Shown here in pieces: positions 33,206-45,348 of a stretch of 64,000 bases of DNA. This DNA is from Basidiobolus meristosporus CBS 931.73 (taxonomy: Eukaryota > Basidiobolomycota > Basidiobolomycetes > Basidiobolales > Basidiobolaceae): the NCBI GenBank assembly GCA_002104905.1, contig MCFE01000165.1:62001-126000 (forward strand), in the 5' to 3' direction. Numbering within the stretch: position 1 is the stretch's first letter; each line of letters begins with the position of its first letter. Under the pieces are notes generated by a model. It saw only the letters and a program-made list of their open reading frames with translations. It did no database searches and was not told the origin of the DNA. The position numbers and the translations under genes were made by a program.

Positions 33206-36200
33206 CTAAATGTTCATACTGACTAGTCCTAATTTTGACCTAAGATATTCAAACTTGTCTCTAGCTAATGGTTTGGTAAAAATGTCTGCAATCATTTCAT
33301 CTGTAGGACAGTAAACTAAGCTAACTAAGTTATTCTCTATAGCTTCACGTATGAAATGATGTCTAATATCTATGTGCTTGGTTCTAGCATGAAAAGTTGG
33401 ATTTCTACCTAATTGTATACATCCTTGATTATCTTGAAATAAAGTAATAGGCGTTTTTTGACATAGGCCTAAATCTGTAAGCAGCTTTCTTAACCACATT
33501 GCTTCTTTTGTAGCTTCACAGGCTGCCATATACTCTGCCTCTGTGGTGGAAAGTGCTACAGTTGGTTGTTTTCTTGAATTACATGAAATTGCTCCTTTAC
33601 AGTAAAGAAAGGTGTATCCTGTGGTGGATCTTCTGTCTTCCAAATTTTGTCCCCAATCAGCATCAGAGTATCCCACAAGATCCTGTTCTGAATCCTTATA
33701 AGTGTATCTTAAGCAGATATCAGCAGTTCCTTTTAGGTATCTAAAAATCCGCTTAACTGCTGCAATATGATCAGATCCATAATTCTGATTATGCTGGCTG
33801 ACAACTCCCACTGAATATGAGATATCTGGACGTGTTCCAAGCATGATATACATCAGACTGCCGACTGTAGATTGATAAGGAAAGTCAGGGCTTTCAGATG
33901 GCACCAAGCTCTCTTGATTTGGTTGAGCTTTGACCAAGTTAAGGTTTGTCTCCATCACGGTAGCTGCCAGTTTACAGTCTTCCATTTTGTACTTCTTTAG
34001 TATATCTTGAATATACTTGGATTGGCTTAGGGTAATTGTCTGGGTACTTCTGTCTATGGAGAACTTAATCCCTAAGTAGTAACTAAGTTCTCCTAGATTG
34101 GACATCTTGTACTCCTTAGATAGGCTGGATTTAGTCTCTTCCAATGTTTCTAGATTATTGGTGGCTATAATAAGATCATCCACATATAGAGCTAATAAAA
34201 CTGGATGTGCTCTATCTGGCTTATAGTATATACTATAGTCAGCATTACTTCTTTTGAAACTCAAAGATTCCAAATAAGAATCTATCTTGCAATTCCAGGC
34301 TCTTGGTGATTGTTTGAGACCATATAGTGACTTTTTTAGCTTGCAGACCAAATGAGGGTTATTTTGATCAACAAACCCATCAGGCTGGTCCATATACACA
34401 TCCTCATCAAGTTCTCCATTCAAAAATGCAGTCTTTACATCAATTTGATGAATAAAAAACTTATATTTGGCTGCAAGAGCCAATATTAATCCGATGGAAT
34501 TAAACTTGGCTACTGGTGCAAAGGTCTCAGTATAGTCAAGTCCTTTTGTTTGAGAGTATCCTTTGGCTACAAGTCCTGCTTTGTATCTTTCAATTGTACC
34601 ATCAGCCTTGTATTTTGTCTTGAAGACCCATCTGTATCCAATTGATTTTTGGTTGATTGGTAATTTGACTAAGTCCCAAGTTTGATTTTCCATCAGGGCC
34701 TGATATTCCTCAGTCATTGCAGATCTCCAAAACTTTGTCTAAGGGCTATTTAGGGCCTCTTTTACAGTCTGGGGCTCATCAATATGGACTGAATAGGCAT
34801 AGGCTAAGTTTGTACCCTCATTGATATAGTAATTTGGGCTATTTCTTGTCCAATTTGATCTCCGGGCATTTGATACTGGAATGATCACTTCTGGGAAATT
34901 CCTGGGCACTGATTCTGGCTGAACCATGGTTGTAGAGTCCTCTGGAGTGGAAAAATTTTCATTGTTTTGCTGTGACTCAATCCTGACAATTGATGGACTT
35001 GAGATCAAATTTTTGTCATCATCTGATGTGATTTTTTGTGAAAATTTTGAATTTTCATCAAACAACACATCCCTGGACTTGATAAGCTTCATTGCTTTGG
35101 TATTGTAGAGACTGTATGCCTTACTCTCATTGCAGTAGCCCAAAAATATGCATTTTACACTTTTTGGCTCAAATTTTGACTGATTTCCGGCCAGTTTTTT
35201 GGCATATGCTGTACACCCAAATATTCTTAGATGTTCTGCACTTGGTCTGTATCCATACCATGCTTCAAATGGAGTAGAATCATAAAGTATTCTGTTATAA
35301 CTCCTATTTTTAAGATATACAGCAGTGGCAACTGATTCTGCCCAAAAATCAAAGGATAATTTTTGATCATGGATCATAGATCTTGCCATATCAATTATTG
35401 ATCTGTTAGCTTGTTCTGCTACTCCATTTTGCTGCGGGGAGTATGGTACAGTAGTCTCTTGCTTTATCCCATGAATTTTGCAGAAGTGGATGAAGAGTTT
35501 TGAGGTATATTCTCCACCATTGTCAGAGTGAATTTTCTTGATTTTTTCACCAGTTTCTTTCTCCACCATGGCTTTAAACTCCCTGAACTTAGACAGAGCT
35601 TCTTCCTTTCTCTCCATAAAGTAGACCCATGTGTAACTTGTACAATCATCAATAAAAGTGATTAGATACTTCATCCCGCCTAAGGATAAATTTTGCATAG
35701 GTCCACACAGATCTGAGTGAATTAGATCTAATTTTTTCTTAGTTTTGATTAACCCAGAGCTCTTGAACGGTTGTCTGGCTTGTTTCCCATATATGCAGGC
35801 TTCACAGTGCTCCAAATTAGCTGGGGGATCAATTTTCACTCCAGAAATTAGCTGATCTTTGATCATTTTGCGCAAATAATCAAAATTGATGTGTCCAAAT
35901 CTCCTGTGCCAAAGCATTGGTGTTTCTTCACTTAAGTTACTTATATTGGCTTCCAAATATGATGGAATATAAGTCAACTTGTATAGATTCTGATCTCTGA
36001 TGCCCAAAGCAATATGGGCACCATTTTGATCAGTGATCCTGCATCCAGAATTGTCAAAACTGAAACTGAGTCCTTCTGCTGTGGCCTTGCTTACAGAGAG
36101 TAGGTTCTTGGCTATTTCTGGTACATAGAGTACTTCTTTAAAGGTCAGTGTATGGCTTCCTTTACTGCTTCTAAGGTTTACTTGGATAGTTCCTTCTCCC

Positions 36201-36229
36201 ACTGCATCAAGTGTTCTATTGTCACCCAT
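33206..36229 (-). pseudogene. B1 integrase-RT-RNase H, one stop
   Basis: Two long open frames (36229-34739 and 34717-33206) are separated by a single TAG near 34737 in a Gln position. The integrase has the HHCC region (HCEACIYGKQ near 35800) and intact D, D, E positions (HSDLCGP near 35720; HSDNGGEY near 35525; the Glu segment near 35420). RT has YVDDLIIAT (near 34180). RNase H has the catalytic Asp/Glu segments, STTEAEYMA and DNQGC, and the region ends with the usual copia motif DIFTKPL (near 33260). This is the best preserved pol in the window. Confidence 0.93.
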
Positions 36230-37149
36230 GAAACCTTCTTAATTGGAATTTCTTGATATTGGGTAAAAAGTTCTTTTTAGTGTGTAAAGTGTTGAGAAGC
36301 TCCAGAGTCAATATACCACGTCTGAGAATCCTTGTTTGTGGTCATATTTAGTGCAGATATGAATAGTCTATCTTAAGTTGTTGCAGCATTTCCATATTCA
36401 GGCTTCTTTTGCTGATAATCTCTCTTATTGAAACACCGGTCTGATGTGTGTCCTTTCCTTTTGCAGTAGTTGCAAAATAGGTTGCTGTTGCCTTTGTAGG
36501 GTCTTGGATACCTCCTTTGTTGGTTATCATTGCTTATTAAAGCATTTTCTTCTTCCTTCTTATTGGCGCTTGATTTTCTTAATTCTTCATCCAGGAGCCT
36601 TCCATATACGTAATTTAAGGTCAAATCTTCAGTTCTGGACTCTAGGGCTGATACAAGGCCCTGAAACTTGTCTGTCAGGCTATTCAGGATGGTAACTATC
36701 ACATCCTCATCAGTAGTTGGTATGCCCAAAGATTCCATCTCATCTACCAGCAGGGTAATTCTGTTAATTAGATTTTTCATTTCTTCTCCTGGCAGCATCT
36801 TTGTAGTAAAGAATTTTTGTCTCAGATACATTTTCTTAGCAGCTGAACATGACTCCAAGGTGTCTTCTAATGCCTTCCAGGCATTCTTTGCCGTTTTTGC
36901 TCTTGAGCATTGAATTAGCAATTTGTCCTTAACATCAAGGCAAATGCAGTTAAAGGCACTTTGTTCTTTCTTCTGGTACTTCAAGGCTTCCTCTCCCACG
37001 TTTTTAGGAGGGCATTCTTCTCCCATGACAATATCCCAAAGGCCTCTTTCTTGTAGCAGCATCTTCATCTTCACCTTCCACACTTGGTAGTGAGATCCAT
37101 CCAACTTTTCAGCAGAGGGAAAAATTCCAGTAATAGCAGTAGTAGACAT
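36229..37149 (-). pseudogene. B1 Gag and protease start
   Basis: The Gag ORF starts at the ATG at 37149 (an in-frame upstream ATG at 37176 lies inside the primer-binding site) and runs to a stop near 36373. It has a UBN2-type Gag domain with conserved Trp residues and a CX2CX4HX4C knuckle (CNYCKRKGHTSDRC, near 36470-36431). The protease motif WYIDSGASQHF follows near 36320. A one-base deletion near 36230 shifts protease relative to integrase. Apart from the TAA after Gag and this frameshift, the region is intact. Confidence 0.88.
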
Positions 37150-37180
37150 TGCAGGGAGTGACAGCTTGGGGCTCATAGCC

Positions 37181-37529
37181 TGTTGTAAGAGTCTTGGAGA
37201 TATTGGAAGTGATTTGGAGAACAAGTAGATTATGAGGTTTTCACTTAATGATTTATTGAATGTAAAAGTAGTATTTATACTTTTACCTGGTCTTGGCATT
37301 ACAAACACGTAGAATAGGTTAAGGAAGGTCCCAAGAACATGTGTGCAAAGTTTGGGGCTGTTTGGACAACTTTGAGAATTATCATGTTCTGGGTACCTGG
37401 CATTTTGGTGAAAATATTCTAAGTAAATCCCGACAAGGAATTTGGTCAGTATTCTCTAGGATTTGAAGGTAATGATCTAAGTGACTAAGTTAGGTGAATA
37501 TTTAGGTGGAAATACGAATTTTTACAACA
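37181..37529 (-). repeat. 5' LTR of B1
   Basis: 349 bp. It carries TATAAATA on the minus strand at 37272-37279, the likely core promoter. The following primer-binding site (37168-37180) reads GGCTATGAGCCCC on the minus strand, one change from the other copies. Confidence 0.95.
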
Positions 37530-37695
37530 TTCTTCTCCCATGACAATATCCCAATGGCCTCTTTCTTGTAGCAGCATCTTCATCTTCACCTTCCACACTA
37601 GGTAGTGGGATCCATCCAGCTTTTCAGCTGAGGGAAAAATTCCAGTAGTAGCAGTAGTAGATATTGCAGAGAGTGACAGCTCAGGGCTCATAACC

Positions 37696-38043
37696 TGTTG
37701 TAAGAGTCTTGGAGATATCAGCAGTGATTGGGAGAACAAGTAGATTATGTGGTTTTCACTTAAGGATTTATTGAATGTAAAGTAGTATTTATACTTTTAC
37801 ATGGTCATGGCATAGCAAACACATAGAATGGGTTAAGGAAGCTCCCAAGAGCATGTGTGCAAAGTTTGGGGCTGTTTGGACAACCTTGAGAATTTTCATG
37901 TTCTGGGTGCCTGGTATTTTGGTGAAAATATTTCAAGTATATCCCAAACAGGAATTTGGTTGGTATTCTCTAGGACTCAAAGGTAATGATCTAAGTGACT
38001 AAGCTAGGTGAATATTTAGGTGGAATTACAAATTTTTACAACA
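37696..38043 (-). repeat. 5' LTR of B2
   Basis: 348 bp, TGTTGTAAGAG to TTTACAACA on the plus strand. Diverged from both B1 LTRs, in line with an older insertion. Confidence 0.9.
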
Positions 38044-38265
38044 TTATTCAGTGAAAACCAGTTAATCTACTTGTCCTCTCATATCACTTCCAATATTGCC
38101 TAGACTCTTAGAACAGCAATATCAGGCCCTGATGGAAAAGCAACTTGGGACTTAGACAAATTACATGTTAGCCAAAAGTTGATTGGATGCAGATGGGTCT
38201 TTAAGACAAAGTGCAAGGTGAATGGTACAATTGAAAGATACAAAGTATGATTTGTGGCCAAAGGG
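38044..38265 (+). repeat. Family B fragments between B2 and B3
   Basis: 38044-38107 is a plus-strand LTR tail with TGAAAACCA...CTCTTAGAACA, and 38110-38265 is a plus-strand fragment of the start of RT (landmark WRWVFK-like translation near 38185). The pair is probably debris of another family B copy. Confidence 0.65.
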
Positions 38266-38609
38266 TGTTGCAAAAATTTGTAATTCCACCTAAATAATCA
38301 CCTAACTTAGTCACTTAGATCATTGAACTCAAATCCTAGAAAATACTGACCAAATTCCTTGTTGGGATTCACTTGAAATATTTTCACCAAAATACCAGGC
38401 ACCCAGAGTATGAAATTCTCAAAGTTGTCCAAACAGCCCCAAACCTTGCACATATGCTCTTGGGACCTTTCTTAATCTATTTTACATGTTTGTTATGCCA
38501 AGACCATGTAAAAGTATAATACTACTTTATATTTAATAAATGATCAAGTTAAAACCACATAATCTACTTGTTCTCCCAATCACTGCAAAATCTCCAAGAC
38601 TCTACAACA
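38266..38609 (+). repeat. 5' LTR of B3
   Basis: 344 bp, TGTTGCAAAAA to TCTACAACA. Confidence 0.85.
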
Positions 38610-38721
38610 GGTTATGAGCCCCAAGCTGTCACTCTCTGCAATATCTACTACTGCTACTACTGGAATTTTTCCCTCTGCTGAAAATTTGGATGGATCTCAC
38701 CACCAAGTGTGCAAGGTGTAG

Positions 38722-41270
38722 ATGACAATGCTGCTTCAAGAAAGAGGCCTTTTGGATATTGTCATGGGAGAAGAATGCCCCCCTAAAAATACGGGAGAGG
38801 AAACCTTAAAGTACCAGAAAAAAGAACAAAGTGCCTTTAACTACATTTGCCTTAATGTTAATGACAAATTGCCAATTCAATGCTCAAGAGCAAAAACAGC
38901 AAAGAATGCCTGGAAGGCATTAGGAGACACCAACCAGTCATGTTCAGCTGCCAAGAAAATGTATCTGAGACAAAAATTCTTTACTACAAAGATGCAGCCA
39001 GGAGTAGATATGAAAAATCTAATTAACAGAATTACCCTGCTGGCAGATGAAATAGAATCTCTGGGCATAGCAATTACTGATGAGGATGTGCTAGTTACCA
39101 TCCTGAATAGCCTGAAAGACAAGCTTCAGGGCCTTGTATCAGCCCTAGAGTCCAGAACTGAAGATTTGACCTTAAAATACATATATGGAAGGCTCCTGGA
39201 TGAAGAATTAAGAAAATCAAGTGCCAATACAAAGGAAGAAGAAAATGCTTTAATAAGAAACAATAACCAACAAAGAAGGTACCCAGGACCCTACAAAGGC
39301 ACCAGCAACCTGTTTTGCAACTACTGCAAAAGGAAAGGACACACATCAGACTGGTGTATCAAAAAATGAGATAATCAGCAAAAGAAGCTTGAATATGGAA
39401 ATGCTGCAACAACTGAGGATAGACTAATCATATCTGCACTAATATGACCACAAGCAAAGATTCTCAGAAGTGGTATATTGACTTGGGAGCATCTCAGCAC
39501 TTTACCCACTAAAAGGAACTTTTTACCCAATATCAAGAAATTCAATTTAAGAAAGTTTTTATGGGTGAAAATAGAACACTTGATGCAGTGGGAGAAGGAA
39601 CTATCCAAGTAAGCCTAAGAAGCAATGAAGGAAGCCATACACTGACCTTTAAGGAAGTGTTCTATGTACCAGAAATAGCCAGGAAACTACTATCTGTAAG
39701 CAAGGCCACAGCAGAAGTACTCAGTTTCAGCTTTGACAATTCTGGATGCAGGATCACTGATCAGTATGGTGCCCATATTGCTTCAGGTATCAGAGATCAG
39801 AATCTATACAAGTTGACTTATATTCCATCATATCTGGAAGCCAATAGAAGTAATTTAAATGAAGAAACACCAATGATTTGGCACAGGAAATTTGGACACG
39901 TCAAATTTAAGTATTTGCGCAAAATGATCAAAGATCAGCTAATTTCTGGAGTAAAATAGATCCCCCAGCTAACTTGGAGCACTGTGAAGCCTGCATATAT
40001 GGGAAACAAGTCAGATAAGCGTTCAAGTGCTCTGGGTTAATTAAAACTAACAAAAAATTAGATCTAATTCACTCAGATCTGTGTTGACCTATGCAAAATT
40101 TGTCCTTAGGTGGGATGGTGTATTTGATCACATTTATTGATGCTTATACAAGATACATGTGGGTTTACTTCATGGAGAGAAAGGAAAAAAGCTCTGTCTA
40201 AGCTCAGGGATTTCAAAGCCATGGTGGAGAGAGAAACTGGTGAAAAAATCAAGCAAATATGCTCTGACAATGGTGGTGAATATACCTCAAAACTCTTCAT
40301 TCACTTTGGCAAAATTCATGGGATAGAGCAAGAGACAACCATACCATTCTCCTCACAGCAAAATGGAGAAGCAGAATGTGCTTACAGATCAATAGTTGAT
40401 ATGACAAGGTCTATGATCCATGATCAAGAATTATCCTATAGTTTTTGGGCAGAATCAGTTGCCACTGCTGTATACCTTAAAAATAGGAGTTATAACAGAA
40501 TACTTTGTGATTCTACTCCACTTGAAGCATGGTATGGGTACAGACCAAGTGCAGAGCATCTAAAAATATTTTGGTGTACTGTATATGCCAAGAAACTGCC
40601 CAGAAATCAGTCAAAATATGAGCCAAAAATTGTAACATGCATATTTTTGGGCTACTGCAATGAGAGTAAGGCATACAGTCTCTACAATACCAAAGCAAAG
40701 AAGCTGATCAAGTCCAGGGATGTGTTACTTGATGAAAATTCAAAATTTTCACAAAATATGACTTCAGATGATGACAAAAATTTGTTCTCAAGTACACCAA
40801 TTGTCAGGATGGAATCAGAGCAAAGCAATGAAAATTTTTTCACTCCAGAGAGCTCCACAACCATGGTTCAGCCAGAATCGGTGTCTAGGAATATCCCGGA
40901 AGTGATCATTCCAGTATCAAATGCCAGGATACCCAACCAGACAAGAAATAGCCCAAAGTACTATATCAATGAGGGTACAAACTTAGCCTATGCCTATTCA
41001 GTCCATATTGATGAGCCCCATACTGTAAAAGAGGCCCTAAATATCCCTCAGACAATGCTTTGTAGATCTTCAATGACTGAGGAATATTAGGCCATGATGG
41101 AAAATCAAACCTGGGACTTGGCCTAATTACCAAACAGCCAAAAATAAATTGGATGCAGATGGGTCTTCAAGAAAAAATACAAGGCTGATGGTACAATTAA
41201 AAGATAAAATGCAAGACTTGTGACCAAAGAATACTCTCAAACAAAAGGACTTGACTATACTGATACCTAA
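38722..41270 (+). pseudogene. B3 Gag-protease-integrase, broken
   Basis: The normal start codon is changed (ATA at about 38640), and the remaining Gag frame opens at 38722. The knuckle CNYCKRKGHTSDWC is intact. Protease reads YIDLGASQHF with the catalytic DSG changed to DLG (near 39480). Integrase keeps the SDNGGEY and Glu segments, but the HHCC region is interrupted by a stop near 39958. RT begins near 41060 with TAG/TAA stops. Confidence 0.85.
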
Positions 41271-42697
41271 ACACTTCATCCACTTCTGCAAAATTCATGG
41301 GATAATGCAAAAGACTACTGTATCATACCCCCCACAGCAAAATGGAGTGGCAGAACATGCAAACTGATCAATAAATGGTATTGCAAGATCATAATCCATG
41401 ATCAAAAATTATCCTATGATTTTGGGCAGAATCAGTTGCCCCAGCAGTATACCTTAAAAATAGGAGTGATAACCAAATACTTTGTGATTCTACTCCTTAT
41501 GAAGCAGGGTATGGATACAGACTAAGTGTAGAGCATCTCAGAACTTATGGGTGTACAGCATATGCCAAGAAAATGCCTGGAAATCAATCAAAACTTGAGC
41601 CAAATACTGTTAAATACATGTTTTGGGCTACTGCAATGAGAGTAAGGCATACAGACTTGATAATACCAAGGCAAAAAAGCTGATCAAGTCCAGGGATGTG
41701 TTGTCTGATGAAAACTCAAAATGCTGACATAAAATTACATCAAAGGATGGCAAAAATTTGATTGCAAGTCCACCAATAGTCAGGATTGAGTCAGAGCAAA
41801 ACAATGAGAACTATGCCTATTCAGTCCATATTGATGAGCCCCAGACTGTAAAAGAGGCCCTAAATAGCCCTCAGACAAATTTTTGGAGATCTGCAATGAC
41901 TGAGGCATATCAGGCCCTAATGGAAAATCAAACATGGGACTTAGTCAAATTACCAATCAACCAATCATCAATTGGATGCAGATGGGTCTTCAAGGCAAAA
42001 TACAAGGCTGATGGTGCAATTGAAAGATACAAAGCAAGACTTGTAGCCAAAGAATACTCTCAAACAAAAGGACTTGACTATACTGAGACCTTTGCACTGA
42101 TAGCCAAGTTTAATTCCATCAGATTAATATTGGCTATTGCAGCCAAATATAAGTTTTTTATTCATCAAATGGATGTAAAAACTGCATTTTTGAATGGAGA
42201 ACTTGATTAGGACATGTATATGGACCAGCCTGATAGGTTTGCTGACCAAGATAACCCCTATTTGGTCTGCAAGCTTAAAAATTCTCTATATGATCTCAAA
42301 CAATCACCAAGAGCCTGGAATTGCAAGAGGGATTTATATTTAGAATCTTTGAGTATCAAAAGGAGTAATGCTGACTATAGTATATACTATAAGCCAGATA
42401 GAGCAAATTCAGTTCTATTAGCTCTATATGTGGATGATCTTATTACAGCTCCCAATAACCTAAAAACATTAGAAGAGACTATATCCAGCCTATATAAAGA
42501 GTCAAGATGTCCAATTTAGGAGAACTCAGTTACTACTTAGGGATAAAGTTTTCCATAGACAGAGGTACCCACACTATCACCCTAAGCCAATCCAAGTATA
42601 TTCAAGATATACTGAAGAAGTACCAAATGGAAAACTGTAAACTGGCAGCTACCCCAATGAAGATAAACCTTGACTTGGTCAAAACTCAACAAAGAAT
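41271..42697 (+). pseudogene. Second pol segment, B4-like
   Basis: Integrase second half (from about 41275), the deleted linker (near 41805) and RT to about 42697, with YVDDLITAP near 42425. It shares with B4 the linker deletion and a stop near 41728. A TAG interrupts RT near 42208. Confidence 0.85.
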
Positions 42698-43645
42698 GAG
42701 AAGTATATAGTTTACTTGCTCTTTGAATAACTTTGCATATCATCAAGTCTCTAAGAACAACTTTATATCAAATCACCTAATGATATGCAGCAGATTATTG
42801 ATGTCAGTACACTTATGTACTGACATCAACTTAGATACTCAGAACCTAGCTTACAAACTTCAGTATTTCCAGCCCAAAGTCTTTGTCAGGATTGACTTCG
42901 TATATTTTCATCAAGATGACGAATGCCCGAAATTGAAATTTCTTGCAATTGATCACAAAACCTTTCGAAGATATAAAATCTACGGAATTGTTAGTCTTAC
43001 AATCAATTGGCTAGGCGGAAGCACACTAAGAAATTGAACAATATATACCTGGATACTCTGCGCGAGAACCTCAATATTCGAGTTTTTCATTGGTGGTTTA
43101 CAGAATATAGCGCAACAACATGGTGATACGAATGATTCGAGTATTTGGACCAAGAACACCACATCTAGTTGTTCAAGTGGTCATATAACACCAAACAGCC
43201 GAAACAGCCGAAACAGCCGACATTGTACTGCTCAGTTGTTACGTACAAGGCATTTGTTGAACCAAAGAGCACATCCACTGCAAATGGCAATAAACCAGTA
43301 CATATAGAGCTGATTCGGTGGGCCGAAATTGGTGATGTCTACCGCTTTATTTGGTGAAGCAGGCATGAATGGATGTTGATGGGATGTTGACGATCGTTAT
43401 CCGTTGATTCGTCCGCTGGTCGGCCATGGTAAGTTCTACGGCTGGCCAATTCAAGCCAATCTATACCGGATTCATCGATATGGGTCACGCGATTAGCCAA
43501 TAGCTCCTCTATCAACAATGCCAGTGAATCACCTTTTCTGTCAAGAGCCACTCTGCTACCAATATGCGGGCGCTGCTCGAGTATATATGTGTGCACCATC
43601 CACTGGTGCGCCACACAATCATTGTTAGTTTGCGATTTACCTGAT
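42698..43645. other. Border region between transposon block and host genes
   Basis: Composition changes here from AT-rich to balanced. It holds a long perfect palindrome (42798-42829) and a 9-bp minisatellite, GAAACAGCC x3 (43192-43218). A 91-codon minus-strand frame at 43339-43614 has a protein-like look, but no family was recognised and no support beyond length was found. No other gene seen. Confidence 0.5.
42798..42829. repeat. Perfect inverted repeat, 14-bp arms, 4-nt loop
   Basis: TTGATGTCAGTACA, then CTTA, then TGTACTGACATCAA. The arms are exact reverse complements. About 100 bp to the right of the last transposon homology. Confidence 0.9.
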
Positions 43646-45348
43646 ATGAAAGCTACCGAGCGAGAGCAGATGCAGGAGCGGTCTGCGTTGTTAGCTGAGC
43701 ATGCGCCTAGAAGGGAGCATCAGGTCCCGTATATTTGGCTTTACTTGTACCACACCTTCAAGTATGTTCCTATCTTTCCCGTCTCTTCATCCCTGTACTG
43801 ATGTCGACACTTTGCATGGCAGCACCTGGAGCGATCGGTTTTACGAGTTTGCCACCTTTGTATTTATCATGGATATCTTCAAGAACACGCTGCTTCCCTC
43901 CTCCCTGTACGGCTTCGTTTTCACCGCCTCTGGGATTCTTTTGAGTAGCTCGGTTGGGAAGTGGATTGACCGGACTCCCAGGCTTCGAGGTAGTACTGCT
44001 TAGGTATCCTCGGGGGTCTAGCAACTAACGTGCGATTCCCTTGTAGCCATTCAGGTTTTCGTTCCAATCAAGCGACTCAGTGTGGCTTTGATATCACTTG
44101 GCTTCATTGTCCTCTTTGCATTTTACGACTATGAAGTCATCCCCGACAGTGCAAAGCCGATGTGTTACACAATCTTTGGTGCCATCGTCCTGCTCGGTGG
44201 TACGCTGAAATTGGCCAGCGTTGGCGCCAGCATTGTGGTGGAGAAGGATTGGCTTGTGGTGATCGCGCAGTCCGATTCCGTCATACTTACGCGTGAGTGC
44301 ATGGTTGTTTTCGGTGGTCACCGATCGTAGGCTCATTAGATGTTGTTAGGCGCAAACTCTTTCATGCGGCGTATCGAGCTTGTCAATAAGATGATCACCC
44401 CGCTGGCTTTTGGCCTGATCGTCTCGCTACGATCCACGATGTTCTGCGTCGTCTTCACGGGCATCTGGTCCATCTTCTCGATGGTGTGTGAGCTGTATCT
44501 GATCAGGAAGGTGTACGACAGCATTCCCTGGCTGTCGGAGACCAAAGAGCCAACATTGGCCCAGTACTTCAGTATCGTCAACCACGAAGATGGTGCTGAG
44601 CTAGGGGAGCAGCTGGATAGACGAGAATCTGAACCGTGGCCCCGACGCCTGTACAATGATTGGCTGGAGTACTACAAGCATCCCATATTCGCCGGTAAGT
44701 GTCTCAGAGGCTGCGGAGTGTTGATGGCGTACTAACGGGGCTGCTTAGTATCCCTTTCGTATGCGATGGTGTACATGTCGGTTTTGAGCGTCGCTGGCAC
44801 CATGGTTTCTTGGCTCAAGTGGAGAGGCTACTCGGACTCCTCGGTTGGCATCATGCGCAGTGTTATGGCGCTGCTGGCCATCCTTGGGACATTCCTGATG
44901 CCCCTGATGTCGCGTTTCTTGGGATTAATGAAAACGGCCCAGATCGCAGTGAGTCTGGAGTGGGTCGCGCTGATCCCAGTGATCATCACATTCTTCTTGA
45001 GCCCCAGCTGGCTCACCACTGTACTACTCATTGGCGGTATCTCGCTCTCGCGAACCTGCGTGTGGATATTCGATCTTAGCCAGATGCAGATTCTCCAGGA
45101 GCAAATTTCCAACGGCCAGACTGGGCTCATCCATGGCTGGCACTTCACGTTGTGCAACTTGTTTGATCTTGGCCAGTTTCTTTTGACCATCATCTGGAGT
45201 GATCCGCGTATCTTCAAGATCCCAGCCATGGTTTCATTTTGCATGGTCTTCTTGGCCGCTTGTACATTCACTAGGTAAGCGTCGGCTGCTGATTTGGTCA
45301 ATTTGGTTGCTAACGTGTGGTTCTAGATTTTACTACCGGTCCTCCTAG
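43646..45348 (+). CDS. FPN1: Ferroportin-family iron exporter (SLC40A-like)
   Basis: A 473-residue multi-pass membrane protein predicted to export Fe(II) across the plasma or an organelle membrane. Six exons: 43646-43761, 43823-43989, 44047-44292, 44350-44694, 44749-45274 and 45327-45348. Introns are 52-61 bp with GT/AG ends, and several have CTAAC branch sites; phases join without stops. Evidence for the family: the N-terminal signature near residues 38-50 (TWSDRFYEFAT, where animal ferroportins have a WGDRMWxFA-like string), the first helices with GKWIDRTPRLR, an acidic-then-hydrophobic segment VEKDWLVVIA, and the central SFMRRIEL, which corresponds to the ATxRRID region of animal proteins. 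Shorter than human ferroportin (571 residues), mostly through short loops and a short C-terminus. The start is the first in-frame ATG before conserved sequence. The exact cellular membrane and substrate are inferred. Confidence 0.88.

Larger units (their letters stand above)
32846..37529 (-). mobile_element. Ty1/copia element B1, nearly intact, nested in B2
   Basis: 4684 bp with 349-bp LTRs (32846-33194 and 37181-37529) that differ at about 9 positions (~2.6%). It is flanked by a perfect TTCTT duplication (32841-32845 and 37530-37534). It inserted into the gag gene of B2, a member of its own family, in the same orientation. It is the youngest recognisable complete element in the window, with only about three coding lesions. 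Confidence 0.95.
29822..38043 (-). mobile_element. Family B copia element B2, host of nested B1
   Basis: An older minus-strand copy in two parts around B1. The right part (37530-38043) has the LTR 37696-38043, primer-binding site and start of gag. The left part (32845-29822) has the rest of gag, protease, integrase and RT, and stops within RT at about 29822, so its RNase H and 3' LTR are gone. The gag reading resumes across B1 when the TTCTT duplication is removed once. Many stops. Confidence 0.9.
38266..42697 (+). mobile_element. Chimeric family B copia element B3
   Basis: Plus-strand LTR 38266-38609, primer-binding site 38610-38622 (GGTTATGAGCCCC), gag, protease, integrase and the first part of RT up to about 41270. 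The sequence then jumps back to integrase: 41271-42697 is a second pol segment (integrase to mid-RT) that is much closer to B4 (26740-28150) than to the first part of B3. It ends in RT near 42697, and no 3' LTR follows. It is either a recombinant element or one truncated copy inserted into or joined to another. Confidence 0.85.

Noticed and set aside
42723..43037. 104-codon plus-strand frame next to the border
   Set aside because: No recognisable domain, spans the palindrome, and length is possible by chance in AT-rich DNA.
43339..43614. 91-codon minus-strand frame upstream of ferroportin
   Set aside because: Protein-like composition, but no family, no splice context and only about 30 bp from the ferroportin start; not supported enough to call a gene.
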